A stretch of 64,000 nt of DNA from Cordylochernes scorpioides (taxonomy: Eukaryota; Arthropoda; Arachnida; Pseudoscorpiones; Chernetidae): NCBI GenBank assembly GCA_030710605.1, contig CP092879.1, positions 42,031,008 through 42,095,007 of the forward strand, given 5' to 3'. The position numbers and the translations under genes are program-made. The notes below the pieces were generated by a model. That model saw only the letters and a program-made list of their open reading frames with translations, was not told the origin of the DNA and ran no database searches. The first letter of the stretch is position 1. Each line of letters opens with the position of its first letter. Positions 42,005 to 52,910 of this stretch are shown piece by piece.

Positions 42005-42900
42005 TCGTTAACAACCTCAATTCCTTATGATAATGATAAGACCGCCTTAAGAACATGGGAATGCCTGATCACTTCAGGATGGGCTATCTTATTGGATGTT
42101 GAGCCATCTTTGAATTATTTTTCATATCTGGTCCCTTAGATAGTTGGGTTTCATTATATTGGGATATATGAGAGGTTTTACAGTAGAGTAGAACCTCCCA
42201 TGAGAGACAGACCAAAGCATAGATATTCTAGGTCTCTCCAGGAAGTGGTCTCTCATTGGAAATTGGATTAGCTCAAACGAAGTCATTTTCGATTTAACAA
42301 AATTGTCTGTAAATCAGATGTTTTGCTCTTTATAAAAGTAATATATGAACAGTATATAAATATTCTCCTCTTCTATCTTTACGATGTTGCATCTCTTTCT
42401 TGATGTAACCCGGATTCCTGGAGCCTCCTACAAAAGTCGCCAACTGTTCGGTTTGGTATTCAGACTTAACGTCTAATTGATTAAGATGGACATTCATTTC
42501 TTCAGATGTCCTAGTTGTCAAGTTGATTTAAACTTTTATGTTTCCGCATGTTTCCGAAACGATATTTCACTCACAAAATCATTAAATTGCTATTGAATAG
42601 AGGTGTAGCTGAATTATGTAGAGGTTTGATATCATCTTAAAGAACCGAGCAAAGGTCATGATATCCATTTAAATTACCCTCAATTATCTTAAGACACGGC
42701 GGTAACATGGGTCGCCCATAAATCAATTATTTCTAATGATAGGTTTTAAGCTTTCTTTTGTAGTGTTGAAGCTGTTGAAGGTCGTGTAATTACATTACTC
42801 GTCGTTCGTGTAGTTCTTTGATAGTTTCCTCATTCCTACATTTCTACCTCTTGACTCTCTGTTTATAGGTCATATTTCAAATAAGGCATAGTCTATTTAA
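42005..42900. other. No recognisable feature
   Basis: Unique-looking sequence; nothing supported. Confidence 0.35.
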
Positions 42901-42906
42901 AACACT

Positions 42907-43070
42907 ACATACATAGATTCTTGAAAATAAAGATACTCCGGCCAGTAAATCTTTTTATTACCTCGATGTTTCGACAAAAAAATCCTTTGTCCTTACTGGC
43001 CGAAGTATCCTTATTTTCAAGAAATATGAATGCCGGCCAGGCAACCTCTATCTTTACGACATTCATAGAT
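42907..43070. mobile_element. Family C palindromic element, copy 2, with 12-bp TSD
   Basis: The element is 42919-43058, flanked by ACATACATAGAT (42907-42918) and ACATTCATAGAT (43059-43070), 11/12 identical. Arms TCTTGAAAATAAAGATACTC / GTATCCTTATTTTCAAGAAA; one-sided right tail of about 35 nt with GCCGGCCAGGCAACCTCTAT. Confidence 0.8.
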
Positions 43071-43075
43071 GTTTA

Positions 43076-43190
43076 TACAATGCATTAGCGTGCCATCTTT
43101 TATAAAAAAAATAACTATTTTTGACTCATGATTATTTTCGAAATGAAACAATTTTTTTCTACTTTCTTTCTGCAATGATAAGATATTATT
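43076..43190 (-). repeat. Family E fragment, copy 7
   Basis: CAATGCATTAGCGTGCCATC tail followed by diverged arm sequence to TTTCTGCAATGATAAG. Confidence 0.55.
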
Positions 43191-43269
43191 GCATTCTTTG
43201 AAACAAAGTTCTAGTAATTCGTCAGAAAATCCAAAGAAAAATGTAAGAAAGAAGCGATGATATATCCAA

Positions 43270-43449
43270 TTCTACTGAAATCATATTTCCACGTGGAAAT
43301 TTGGGAAGACAAACTTCAGGATGACACAGCAATTTATTTAAAGCAAGAACAAACTATGAGTGGTAAACAAAAGATAAGCAATGAGGGAAGTTTACAGAAT
43401 AGCAAAATATAAACATAAAAATGATACTCTGTTAATAAAAGAATAAATA
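43270..43449 (-). repeat. Dispersed repeat M, interrupted at its end
   Basis: Reverse complement of 2921-3095. The pre-insertion end can be read as GTTAATAAAAGAATAAATAC, now separated by two insertions (43450-43620 and 43639-43768) and resuming at 43769. Confidence 0.7.
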
Positions 43450-43634
43450 AATAAATTAAAATCCTCTGGAGTAACTTGATAAAGAAAGAAAAATCAAAGA
43501 TAAGGAGGATAAGTTTCTTTTATGAACAAATGATCAAGCTTTCGGGCACTGTAGAAGGGCGACTTTGTGCCCGAAAGCTTGATCATTTGTTCATATAGAG
43601 AAACTTATCCTCCTTATCTTTAAAAGAATAAATA
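43436..43634. mobile_element. PLE-terminus miniature element with 14-bp TSD
   Basis: The element is 43450-43620, with perfect duplication TAAAAGAATAAATA (43436-43449 and 43621-43634). Arms AAAGATAAGGAGGATAAGTT...CAAGCTTTCGGGCA / TGCCCGAAAGCTTG...CTCCTTATCTTT, with a ~45-nt tail on the left. The plus arm holds CTGTAGA-AGGGC-loop-GCCC-GAAAGCTTGA (43549-43582). It is 171 bp with no ORF: a PLE reduced to its termini. Confidence 0.88.
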
Positions 43635-43780
43635 CTTTATGAAAAAGGCATCTTCTTATCGTGCAACTGAAAGCCATCAGCAACTTTCAATTGCACGATA
43701 AGGAGACGAATTTTCATAATTTATGCACCATATCCCAGTACAATATCACATTTGTACTATTTATTCAAAATAAATACTTT
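43627..43780. mobile_element. Family B miniature element with 12-bp TSD
   Basis: The element is 43639-43768, with duplication AATAAATACTTT (43627-43638 and 43769-43780). Arms ATGAAAAAGGCATCTTCTTA TCGTGCAACTGAAAG and the inverted form; one-sided ~50-nt tail with CCCAGTACAATATCACATTT. It is inserted immediately beside the preceding element. Confidence 0.85.
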
Positions 43781-43974
43781 GTTACAACATAATTACAGAT
43801 GATTCAGGATTTAAGTAAGATAGAAATTATCTCATATAACATTTTCCCTTTATATAGCACTTGTTATTAAAGGAGAACACGGGATATTTTAAATAAAAAA
43901 TAAAGAGATTGAATGCTAGAAGCGCTATAAAATGATTGTTTTTAAAAAAGAGGTGACTAGATTCTAATATATAT

Positions 43975-44180
43975 ATGTTTTATTAAAATATTATTTTATT
44001 TAAAATTATATTTCATTGATACAAATACTCTGTTAAATCGACCGCCAGAGGTCACGCTTCCCCTATAAAAACTCATTGTTGTTGTGTCCCGATGGCCGGC
44101 TCAAAACTGTTGTACATTATGTAAATAAGTTTTCCATTTTTTTTATTCTTACGCCTTAAGCCAGGCAGTACTTTTACCAA
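43975..44180 (+). repeat. Family F repeat, copy 2
   Basis: CGACCGCCAGAGGTCACGCT, CCCCTATAAAAACTCATTG, GATGGCCGGCTCAAAACTGT, ATGTAAATAAG and GCCTTAAGCCAGGCA. Nearly identical to the minus-strand copy at 62480-62695, including ~45 bp upstream. Confidence 0.7.
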
Positions 44181-44189
44181 ATTATGTTT

Positions 44190-44880
44190 ATATATATTTC
44201 TTAAGCTCAATTAAAGCTATTTCTAATCTTCATTATTTTTATTATTATTATTTCAATATTTTAATCACGACTGCATTACCATAGCATAATCCTCAAGATA
44301 ATCAAAATCAAGTAGAAAATCTCATTTTTTAAATAGTATATATATATAATAATATATAACAAAACTATATATAATTATATATGTATATGAATGAAATTAT
44401 AATAGATGGGAACATGAAGAAATACATCTAGAGATATTTAGGCTAAGAGTATATTTGCGTGTTTGGAGAGAGCGCCAGTAATGAGGAAGAAATTTGGAGA
44501 AATATGTTTTCTTTGGATCTTTCTCTCCTATAGCCTCGAGGTTGGGTTGAAGTTTGTATAAGAATATATAGTTTGACACGGATGCTAGTTGTTGCCACAG
44601 GAGATATCGAGGTTGTCAATGGATAACAAGAGTAAAATGTGGGATTGTATTGAGGTTATTTTTACTTGGTGGATACTTCCTGAATTAATTTTATTGAATA
44701 GGAATGAATTTGTAAGTTTATATACTGGGTAAAAGAGAATATTTACCATTTACACTCATATTTATAGGAGGATTGATGGGTCTATAGAAGATAAAATGAA
44801 TTTTACTAGATAGCACAAGATGTACCTAGACCTATATTAATAACCAAGAGTTACATAGTAGGTGGGACATATCAAAACTG
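44190..44880. other. No recognisable feature
   Basis: AT-rich; (TA)-rich run near 44335-44390. Nothing supported. Confidence 0.35.
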
Positions 44881-44884
44881 AAAT

Positions 44885-45175
44885 ATTCTGGCCTTAACTA
44901 CCCGTTTCATGATTTTTCAAGATGTCTGAATGATCAGATTTTTGATAGTTGAGGTACAGCTTGTACCACTCTGACGAAACGCGTACGTGGTTAGCTTTTC
45001 TTGATTAATCAAGAATGAGTATTTGGCTAATTCTGGAATAAATAAAAATCAACGAGTGGTTGATATTTATTACGATAGATGACGCAAGCCATCAGCAACT
45101 TTCAGTTGACCGATAAGGAAATGCCCTTTTTTTCTTTTTTAATTTATGAACCTAGTACAATATCACATTGTAAAA
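44885..45175 (+). repeat. Family B full unit with stem-II-deleted hammerhead
   Basis: The upstream part (TCTGGCCTTAACTACCCGTT TCATGATTTTTC) is homologous to the region upstream of the family A hammerhead at 58795-58860. The core at 44965-44991 reads ACCAC, CTGACGAAAC, GCGTA, CGTGGT: stem I and the cleavage triplet GUA are kept, but stem II is deleted so CUGANGA runs straight into GAAA. The B body and GATAAGGAAATGCCC end follow, then the AGTACAATATCACA tail. This shows A and B descend from a common ribozyme-bearing ancestor. Confidence 0.75.
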
Positions 45176-45179
45176 CGAA

Positions 45180-45740
45180 AATTAAAATTATACCGCGAAT
45201 GTTTCTTTTAAAAATCGAAATTTATTTTCAATTTTAATATCACATTAACACTATTTTTTTCACAAATCAAAATTGAATATACCGAATTCGAATATGTTTG
45301 AATACAATGTCATTTGGATTATATTGTTTTTAAGAATGGAGTTAGCATCCAAAAGGAATACAATATACAAAATATATGACTTCAGCGCCCCATCTATATT
45401 TAGGTAAAGAAACAATTGAACGATATTTGTTTACTATTCAAATAAAACAATTTTATTCTGTTCTTTACTGTTATAGACAAATATTGAGACAGCCTGGCTC
45501 ATCAAGGATGAATCTTTCCAGCCAAATACAATATTTGAATGGTCTGTCAGAAAAGAAAAGATGAAAGCCACTGTTTTTCACCACTGAATAGCCACCCACT
45601 CCCAATATATTCAGTTTCATAATCAATAGATCCTATTTTATTATATTCTATTGAAACTATATTCATTATATTTCGATATTTTTAGCAAAATATATGAAAG
45701 ATTTGATATTAATTGATAAAGGTGAGTATATAGCAAATGA
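45180..45740. repeat. Degenerate family E sequence (45385-45620) in AT-rich DNA
   Basis: CAGCGCCCCATCTATATTTA, ATTCTGTTCTTTACTG and GCCTGGCTCATCAAGGATGA are decayed E blocks. Otherwise nothing. Confidence 0.4.
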
Positions 45741-45744
45741 AAAC

Positions 45745-46030
45745 AATTAGACGTTAATGTTTCTTTCACACATATATCGAACTTCTACTGTCCTTATTGA
45801 GATGAAAATAATATTGGGAGGTTTATCAGTGGTGAAACCTCCATAAGTATTCTCCAATTTAATCTACCAGACCGCTTCTTGAGAGCTCTAATACTGTATT
45901 TGATTATTCTGCTTATATATGCTACACTAAAGGGTGGAATCTCAGAGATGTTATTCAAGCAAACTATGTTCATAAGATTTTAGGACAGTAGAATTACACT
46001 GAAATACAAGGTGAGTATTACTGTACACTG
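45745..46030 (-). repeat. Family E element, copy 9
   Basis: Minus strand: GGACAGTAGAATTACA-type end at 45990-46010, decayed module (GAAGCGGTCTGGTAG, TTGGAGAATAC, CACCACTGATAAACC) and CTTCTACTGTCCTTATTG at the other side. Confidence 0.65.
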
Positions 46031-46084
46031 ATCATTTGAAATAAAGATATTTTCGCATAGTTCCAAGAAGCACTTTTTTTGTAG

Positions 46085-46231
46085 TTAAAGTATACCTATA
46101 TATAAAGTTGGAATCCTCTGATAAGTATAAGTAAAGTATATGAAGCGGACGAGGATACTTTTCTTATTATTTTTTTTTTTAAAGAAAAGTATCCTCGTCC
46201 GCTTCATATACTTTACTTAAAGTATACCTAT
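46085..46231. mobile_element. Family K palindromic element with 15-bp TSD
   Basis: The element is 46100-46216 with a perfect 15-bp duplication TTAAAGTATACCTAT (46085-46099 and 46217-46231). Arms of 34 bp (GTAAAGTATATGAAGCGGAC...) are perfectly complementary around a poly-T-rich loop (46165-46182). A 31-nt unpaired tail (46100-46130) lies on the left. Confidence 0.9.
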
Positions 46232-46735
46232 GATAATTCGAAGCTATTTTAGACGCGTAAGATTCCTTTTGAAATTAAACAATTTCTACTGCCCTTACTG
46301 CAATGGAAAATTAATGGAAGGGCCTGGCTCATCAGTGGTGAACCCTCCCAGCGGTTTAGCCAGTTTAATCTACCATACGGCTGTTATATTGCATTTTTCG
46401 TATCAATTATTCCGCCTTCTACAAGCTTTCAGGTAAGCTTTTTAAGGCACATAAAAAGACACAGGACAACATCTAGACGACACGTGCAAACAGCCCGCCG
46501 AATCTGGTACAGCGCGCCGCCTGCGAAGGAACCAAGGACGCACCAAGCACACCTAGAGCCCGAAGCCCCAAGGCGGCAAAAATAGTGACCACGAGGGTCG
46601 AAACTTCATCTAGGAGTATATTATTGCATTTTTCGATATTCCTTTTATAGCGATACTGATGCTAGACTCTTGGAATGAGTATTTTAGATTAACTATGGAC
46701 ATAAGCTTTGAGGACAGTAGAATTACATACAATTA
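46232..46735 (-). repeat. Family E element, copy 10, with a nested insertion
   Basis: Minus-strand unit: GACGCGTAAGATTCCTTTTG, TTTCTACTGCCCTTACTGC, module 46316-46383, then CTTGGAATGAGTATTTTAGA and GGACAGTAGAATTACAT at 46715-46732. Interrupted at 46401-46622. In the module GAAA has become UAAA and stem III has one mismatch, so it is probably dead. Confidence 0.75.
46388..46635. mobile_element. GC-rich 222-bp insertion with 13-bp TSD
   Basis: The insert 46401-46622 is flanked by perfect ATTGCATTTTTCG (46388-46400 and 46623-46635). The left end carries CTACAAGCTTTCAGG, matching the PLE1 terminal motif read inverted (CTACAAGCTTTCGGG). The right end carries GACC-ACGA-GGGTC hairpin plus GAAAC and ATC, hammerhead-like. 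The interior is GC-rich and non-coding. I infer another PLE-type non-autonomous element. Confidence 0.75.
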
Positions 46736-46799
46736 TAAATATATAATATGCTTCCAGAAATCGCTCTTCCGCAAATATCAAATTGAGTCTTTTATTAGA

Positions 46800-46895
46800 A
46801 CATTTATATTATGATTCACTAGCACGCCATCTGTTATGAAAATTCGAAACTATTTTAGACTCGTAAGATTCTTTTTTAAATTAAACGTAGACCTA
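46800..46895 (-). repeat. Family E fragment, copy 11
   Basis: ATTCACTAGCACGCCATCTG tail and the AAAATTCGAAACTATTTTAG ACTCGTAAGATTC arm; ends where the long-TIR mariner begins. Confidence 0.65.
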
Positions 46896-48218
46896 TATAA
46901 CCTACAGGGTGATCCAAAAGTCCCGCACAACTTTAAAAATTAATAACTCCGCGAATATTTGCGCTAGAGCAATGCGGTAAACACCATTGTGTTCAAGATG
47001 CAATGGGATTTTTTTATGGCAAATAATGAAAAATTCGAAATTGATTTTAGTTACAACATTATTCGCTAGATGGCGCTCTACCAGAATCAGAGATTCAGCG
47101 GCCAAATTGTTTGATAAATTGAAAAATATAACTGAACGACACGTATTTTTCCTTTTTGAATGCCAGGAAAGAACCCTAATAATATCAAATGATAAATTAA
47201 TAAAACACCATTTCGCCAAAAGTTAGAAGAATTGGTTGACGATTTTTAAATACAATCTGAGATATGTAAAATAGGTATATGCAAATTAAAACATGTAGCA
47301 AAAAATATTTATATTTTAGATGGAGTTTTGTGAAATAGATTGAATGTTTGAAAATAACTACTGATATCAATGCACGATTTATGAAATGTTAATATAGTAC
47401 CAAAAATTATGATGGCACTACTAATAGGATTTCGTGCTGTAAGGAATGTATAGTTTCTTGACTAATTGGCGCCACTTGACTATTCAACTGGATATTTGTC
47501 ATGATCCAAAAATGAAATATAGAGGGGATTGACAAAATATATTTGTCGTACTTTATTCCAAATATCCTATGGGCTTGTCAAATGTTATCATTGTTTATTA
47601 TACTGTAATTTTGCAAATGTATCCCCTAAAAAAATCATTTTTAAATCGACCTTTTGTGTTGAAAAACGTGGTATTAAAATCATTTTGCATTATTTTTTGC
47701 GCAAAATTTCTAAAGTTGGGGGGGGATACAGAGAATATTCCTTATGCTATTTCTTCTAATGAGCGAGAAGCGATAAACTAAACATAAGGGGTAAAATTGT
47801 GTATACCAGTTTTATTCGAGAAGTTATAACACTTTGGCCTGAACGACATAATATAAAATGTGGGCAAATGACAAACAAAAAAATTGCTGTTTACAGAAAA
47901 AAAAAAAGAGTCAAGATGTGAGGACAGCATTTATTATTCCCATAACCCAAAACAAAGAGCTGCAAAATATAACACATGAGGTAACTGCTTTCTCTCTTGT
48001 ATTAGGTCACAATCCTTGCTCAATGTGGCGCCCTTCATTCTCAAACACCGCCTGCAGACGATAGATGACAGAATGGTCACAATTAAATAGTTGAAATTTA
48101 TAAAACGTGCCATCTGATAGAAGCCTTCAACATGGCCAATGTGGTAGGCCGGCATCGATAAAAACGCGACTTAATGTACCCCCATAACCGAAATTGTAAG
48201 GCGTTAAATGGCGACTTA

Positions 48219-48926
48219 TCAACGAATTTCACCGAACGTATCCTTCAGCAGTTGTTTTGCACGGCGGGAGATATGAGGAGGTCCTCCAATTTGCATGAAT
48301 GTTATTTCGCTTAGTGCTTGTCTGTCCTGCAATATGGGAATAACCTTTTCTTTCAAAAGTTGAAAATAACGTTCACCAGTTACAAAAACGGTTTTAAAAG
48401 TTCTTCCATTGATTTTTTCAAAGAAAAATGGCCCAATAATAAAAAAAGAAGTGAACCCACACAAAACTGTAACTCTGGGCTGATGAAGTGGTATTTCTGT
48501 AAAATTCCTAGGGTTTTCTGTTGCCAAAATGAGGCAGTTTTGAATGTTAAATTCTCCCTTTAGATAAAAGTGAGCATCATCTGTTCTTAGAACATTTGAC
48601 AGCCAGTTTTCATCAATATCAATTTGCCGGAAAGCCCATGCAGCGAAATTTTGACGCTTCTCAAAATCGCTGAATTTCAACTCGTGAAAACTTTGAATTT
48701 TGTTAGGGTATTTTTATAGAAAAATTCTAAATGTGTGTTCTCTCCAAACTGTTCCATACGAAATCCCCGTGGATAACGTGGATAACGTTTCAATTGCTTC
48801 AGCATTCTGCAAAACCGTAACAGCCACTGACTTGCATGTCGATGGTCTTCCACTCCGAGGTTTTGCTTCCAGAGATCCAGTTTTCTCAAAACTTTTAATA
48901 AATCGCTTTAGAGAGTAGCAATTCAT
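48219..48926 (-). pseudogene. mariner-type transposase, degenerate
   Basis: N-terminal HTH part (48714-48926; FIKSFEKTGSLEAKPRSGRP) and catalytic part (48219-48680) lie in different frames. The first catalytic Asp region is kept (TDDAHFYLKGE). The second should read MQDGAPPH but is MQIGGPPH, so the Asp is lost. The C-terminal part (about 48218-48100) continues in another frame with stops. It cannot encode an active enzyme. Upstream 5' sequence is duplicated (see 48857). Confidence 0.8.
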
Positions 48927-49263
48927 TGGTCCTTTACCGCTTCGGATATCTTCAAAGGAACGAAACGCTCGTAAAGCTTCAGTGGCAGATTTTGAATCAC
49001 AATTTTAAAAATTCACCACGAGTGCTTTATCCTGTAGATACGGCATTCCAGAGTAAAATGAATTATCAGAGGTTTTGCTTCCAGAGATCCAGTTTTCTCA
49101 AAACTTTTAATCAATCGCTTTAGAGAGTAGCAACTCATTGGTCCTTTACCGCTTCGGATATCTTCAAAGGAACGAAACGCTCGTAAAGCTTCAGTGGCAG
49201 ATTTTGAATCACAATTTTAAAAATTCACCACGAGTGCTTTATCCTGTAGTGACGGCATTCCAG
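48857..49263. repeat. 212-bp tandem duplication within the mariner
   Basis: 48857-49068 is repeated at 49069-49263 (GAGGTTTTGCTTCCAGAGAT start; GGCATTCCAG at the end). Copies differ at a few positions (AATAAATCG/AATCAATCG). The LINE/gypsy composite sits in the second copy. Confidence 0.85.
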
Positions 49264-51313
49264 GGGGAAGGGGTGAAGTCCGACCACACCTCCTTGCGGT
49301 CCCCCCTGGACCCTTGGAATATTTGACCAAATTCTGGTTCGTTTCCAAGATGACTAACGTTGCAACGGCACCCATTTTCAAATGAAGAGCGAAACTGATA
49401 TCTCCAGTAATGCTACCGCGTCCGGGGTAACCGCCGCGTCAGGAGCTGCAGCTCGAGCTCATGATGAGAAATCTACTACGAGGACACAATTCAATCTACT
49501 ACAACTCAATATAAATGGTACCCCAGAGGAAAATAAAGAGCTGACTTGTCTTCTCTGTGAAAACAATGTACATATTACTTGTCCTCAGAAAACAAAATTG
49601 AATCAGAATCTGAGATTCAATATCAAAGATTATACAACACTACACGAAAGGACAGACCGGGAAAATTCGGAGAAGGACTTGCCGTTTTGATTAAAACTCT
49701 AGAAATCAAATTTAAGGAAATCGCCTATAATCAGAGTAAGCCTAGAGAAAACACGACAGAAACTCAGGCAATAGAAATCTATCTTACAGATAAAACAATT
49801 CCAATCATAAATGTTTATCACCACGATAATACTAGCATCAATACAGGCCTGATAGAGACATTAAGTGAAGCGTCTTCTGATATCGCAATCATACTTGGTG
49901 ATTTTAACGCCGAAAGACCAACTATCTATCCAAGTCCACAGGCACAAAATCCGCAATAGACATCACAGCGAAAAATTATAACATCGCACCCACAACACAA
50001 TGGAAAATTCTGAAAAGTGCAATCAGTGACCACAGACCAATTTTAACAACTCAAAATTCAAAATTGAGAATTTCCAACAGAATAAAAGAACACCGGAAAA
50101 ATTCACAGAAAAGCTTGAAGAACTGTGCAACGAATAGTTAAATCACAGAACGATTGACAAAAAATTGGAAAAATTATCTTCGAACATATCCAAAGCTGCA
50201 AAAGTATCGATACCTAGAGGTAGACGTAAAGACCTGTGAATACTTTACTGGAAGGACCACAATATCGAGGCAATGATTGCAGAGAGAGACAATATCAATG
50301 AACTTCTTAAAACAAATAAAACTGAAGAAATCATAATGGAACTCATTGAAATTAGTCACAAAATAGAACAAGATATTTGGATATTCAAACAAGAAAAAAA
50401 TGGGCAGAATTCTGCGAAACAAATAGATCCAAAAAAGGAAAGCCATTACTGGAATATAATTAGTGTTATAAAACAATCAAAACCAACACTAATCCTCTAA
50501 TACTCTAACCGATATGGATAGCGAGAACGAACAAACAGATGGCTGAAATAATTGCTGAATATCTTTCAAGCACTTCCAGACTCAGCTATACGAATGAAGG
50601 CAGGACTCTAAAAAATAATGTAAACAGGTTAGTTAAACAAGCAAGAAATTACCATTAACAAGATATTTACCCGGGAGACTTCACACTGAATGAGCTAAAC
50701 TCATCAATAGGAAGGTTAAATCCAAGATGTCACCTGGAGATGCTCTAATCTTTGGTCAAATGATTAAACACTTTGGAGACGAAGCTAAAAATCAACTCCT
50801 ACGAATACTGAAGATTTCATGGCAAACTGGTAAACTACCAAAGAATTGGAAGATATCAATTATGCCAAGGAATGCAAGAACTATCGGCCAATTGCTCTTA
50901 CCAGCATACTTTGTAAAATAACAGAATGAATTATCCACTCTAGGCTCATAGTCTGGCTCACTAACAATAATAAAATAAACCTCTACGAAACTGTCTAAAG
51001 ATCCAGAGACTGTACAACTGATAAACTGTTCTACTTCTGTCAATCAATAATAGATTTCTAGGAAAAACCGCCAAAGAAGACAACGGCCGTATTCCTGTAA
51101 TTGACCTCAGCTTTTGATTGAGTGTAGAAATTATTTTAAAGGCTGCACAACATCGGAGTAAGAGGAAAAACCTTAATCTGGATTGCAGACTTCTTAAGGG
51201 GAAGAAGGATAAAGGTTCGGGTCAATGGAACATTTTCCAAGGACCGAAGAACATGGACTGGTGTGCCTCAGGGATCTGTGCTCAGTCCTCTACTCTTCTC
51301 GCTATATATTAAC
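49264..51313 (+). pseudogene. Non-LTR retrotransposon (LINE), 3' half missing
   Basis: Starts with a G-rich 5' end (GGGGAAGGGGTGAAGTCCGA) directly after ACGGCATTCCAG. An APE-type endonuclease is recognisable: LLQLNINGT near 49495, LNQNLRFNIKDY (49598), and IILGDFNA at 49885 in another frame. RT follows with many stops, up to VPQGSVLSPLLFSLYIN (about 51258-51310), where the gypsy 5' LTR begins abruptly. The YADD region and 3' UTR are absent. At least four frameshifts or stops; not functional. Confidence 0.8.
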
Positions 51314-51452
51314 TGTTGTTTAAGTAAATAGATGAATATTATTTGTATTATTTAAAGCCTCGTTATGTAAAAATATATGTATATATAAATTGGACATTTG
51401 TTGTTGGCCATGGTCAAGTTTGAGCTCTTGTACGTCTAATTACGACACAACA
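51314..51452 (+). repeat. Gypsy 5' LTR
   Basis: Aligns with 57234-57375 through AAATAGATGAATATTATTTG and TATATAAATTGGACATTTG. The second half differs more between the LTRs. Confidence 0.8.
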
Positions 51453-51769
51453 AAAGTGGCGACGAGGATGCGCGATCTACAGAGCCAGTAAAAAACTGAG
51501 GAAAACGGCGTCTATGCAAGTATAACAACTACATCTTTTAAACTATCTGGATCAAGAAAACAAAGGAGTAGAAAGGATCAGCATCACAAGTTCAAAGTTG
51601 ATATTACCTTTTAGATGCTATAGCCCAGTGGAGGACACTTCGATCTTTTTGTACAAAATTTGAGGCTTTCCTTTTGGCATCTGAAGGAGGAGATTAAAGT
51701 GCTGATTTTTACCTCGCTACCAGATTCTGAAACTTTGAAGCAGGGAAACGACATTTTCCTCTTGGTCTA

Positions 51770-52290
51770 ATGAAAGATCAAACCTATGATACTATCATTC
51801 AAAGAATTAAGCTGCATTTGAATCCAAAGAAGAAAGTGATACCACAGCGATGCAGATTTTTAAAGAAAATTAAACAAGAAGGAGAATCAATTTCGGAATG
51901 TCTTAGAGAATTGAAACATTTAGCAATAAATTGTAATTTCGGTGATATGCTGGGAACCATGATGCGAGACCGTTTAGTGGCTGGAATCAAGTTGGAAAGC
52001 CTGCAAAAGAAGCTATTACAAGAAAACGACGAAGTCACCCTGGATAAAGTTTTGCAGTGGCGATCTCGTTCGAACTGGCGGAGATAAATACAAGAGAATT
52101 ACAAGATAAATTAGTGGCCAAGATATCCCCTGTGAATGAAAAGGATAAAAAGGGTGAGTACAATAATAGTACGGCGCAGCATAGGCCTTTCAGGCAAAGG
52201 GGAGAAATAATGTGTTATAGATGTGGTGAAAGACATTCACACGTGGCCTCTGTTTGCCCTCATAGAGCAAAGACTTGTTTTAAAATGTAA
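51770..52290 (+). pseudogene. Gypsy gag remnant with zinc knuckles
   Basis: A gag-like segment (KLHLNPKKKVIPQRCRFLKK; DRLVAGIKLESLQKKLLQEN) in 51770-52087. A frameshifted downstream segment carries CYRCGERHSHVASVC (C-x2-C-x4/5-H-x5-C type) and, after a stop, a second knuckle (KLGHLSRICKASKK). Confidence 0.75.
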
Positions 52291-52333
52291 AAACTGGGTC
52301 ATTTAAGTAGGATCTGTAAAGCTAGTAAAAAAT

Positions 52334-52910
52334 GTGGGAATACAAGAGGACTCTATATATTCTGTACAGGGCGAAACTGATGCCACAATAAATTTAACAG
52401 TAGATGATTATTCTTTGTGCTTTACAATAGACACAGGAAGTCCAGTTACGTTAATACCTGAAGATATTTATAAGAATTATTGGGAAGGTAAAAATTTATT
52501 TCCAAAAAAATTTAAGATTAAAATCCTTTTGTGGTAAATAAATAGAGATTATAGGTCAAAGAAATGTTTTTGTAAAAGAAGCCAACCAATATTTACGATT
52601 AATAGTTGTAAATAAAAATATCTAGGTAATTTTATTAGGAAGAGAATGGCTTAAACAGTTAAAACTTGATAATTCTAGATTGTTTAGCATTAAAAATTTA
52701 AATAATGAATCTAATAGAAATAGTTTGATCGATAGATATGCAGATTTGTTTAACAAAGATTTGGGCTGTCTAAAGGATGATAAAATAAATTTTGATTTAA
52801 AAAAGGATGCGACTCCTGTGTTTTGTAAGGCCAGAAGTTCACCTTTCTCTCTGAAAAACAAAGTAGAGAATAAATTGATCGTTTAGTGAATTCTTGGATT
52901 TTATAACCTA
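52334..52910 (+). pseudogene. Gypsy protease and start of RT
   Basis: The aspartic protease motif FTIDTGSPVTLIP lies at about 52425-52460. ILLGREWLKQLKLD follows near 52630, then the RT N-terminal region ending SWIL just before the Helitron at 52911. Stops are scattered. Confidence 0.75.

Noticed and set aside
43975-44180. Solo LTR
   Set aside because: Similarity to the copy at 62480-62695 extends about 45 bp upstream of the plausible LTR start and TSDs are not consistent, so class is left open.
47858-48064. Small ORFs antisense to the mariner transposase relic
   Set aside because: They are explained by the degenerate transposase on the other strand and the element's non-coding parts.
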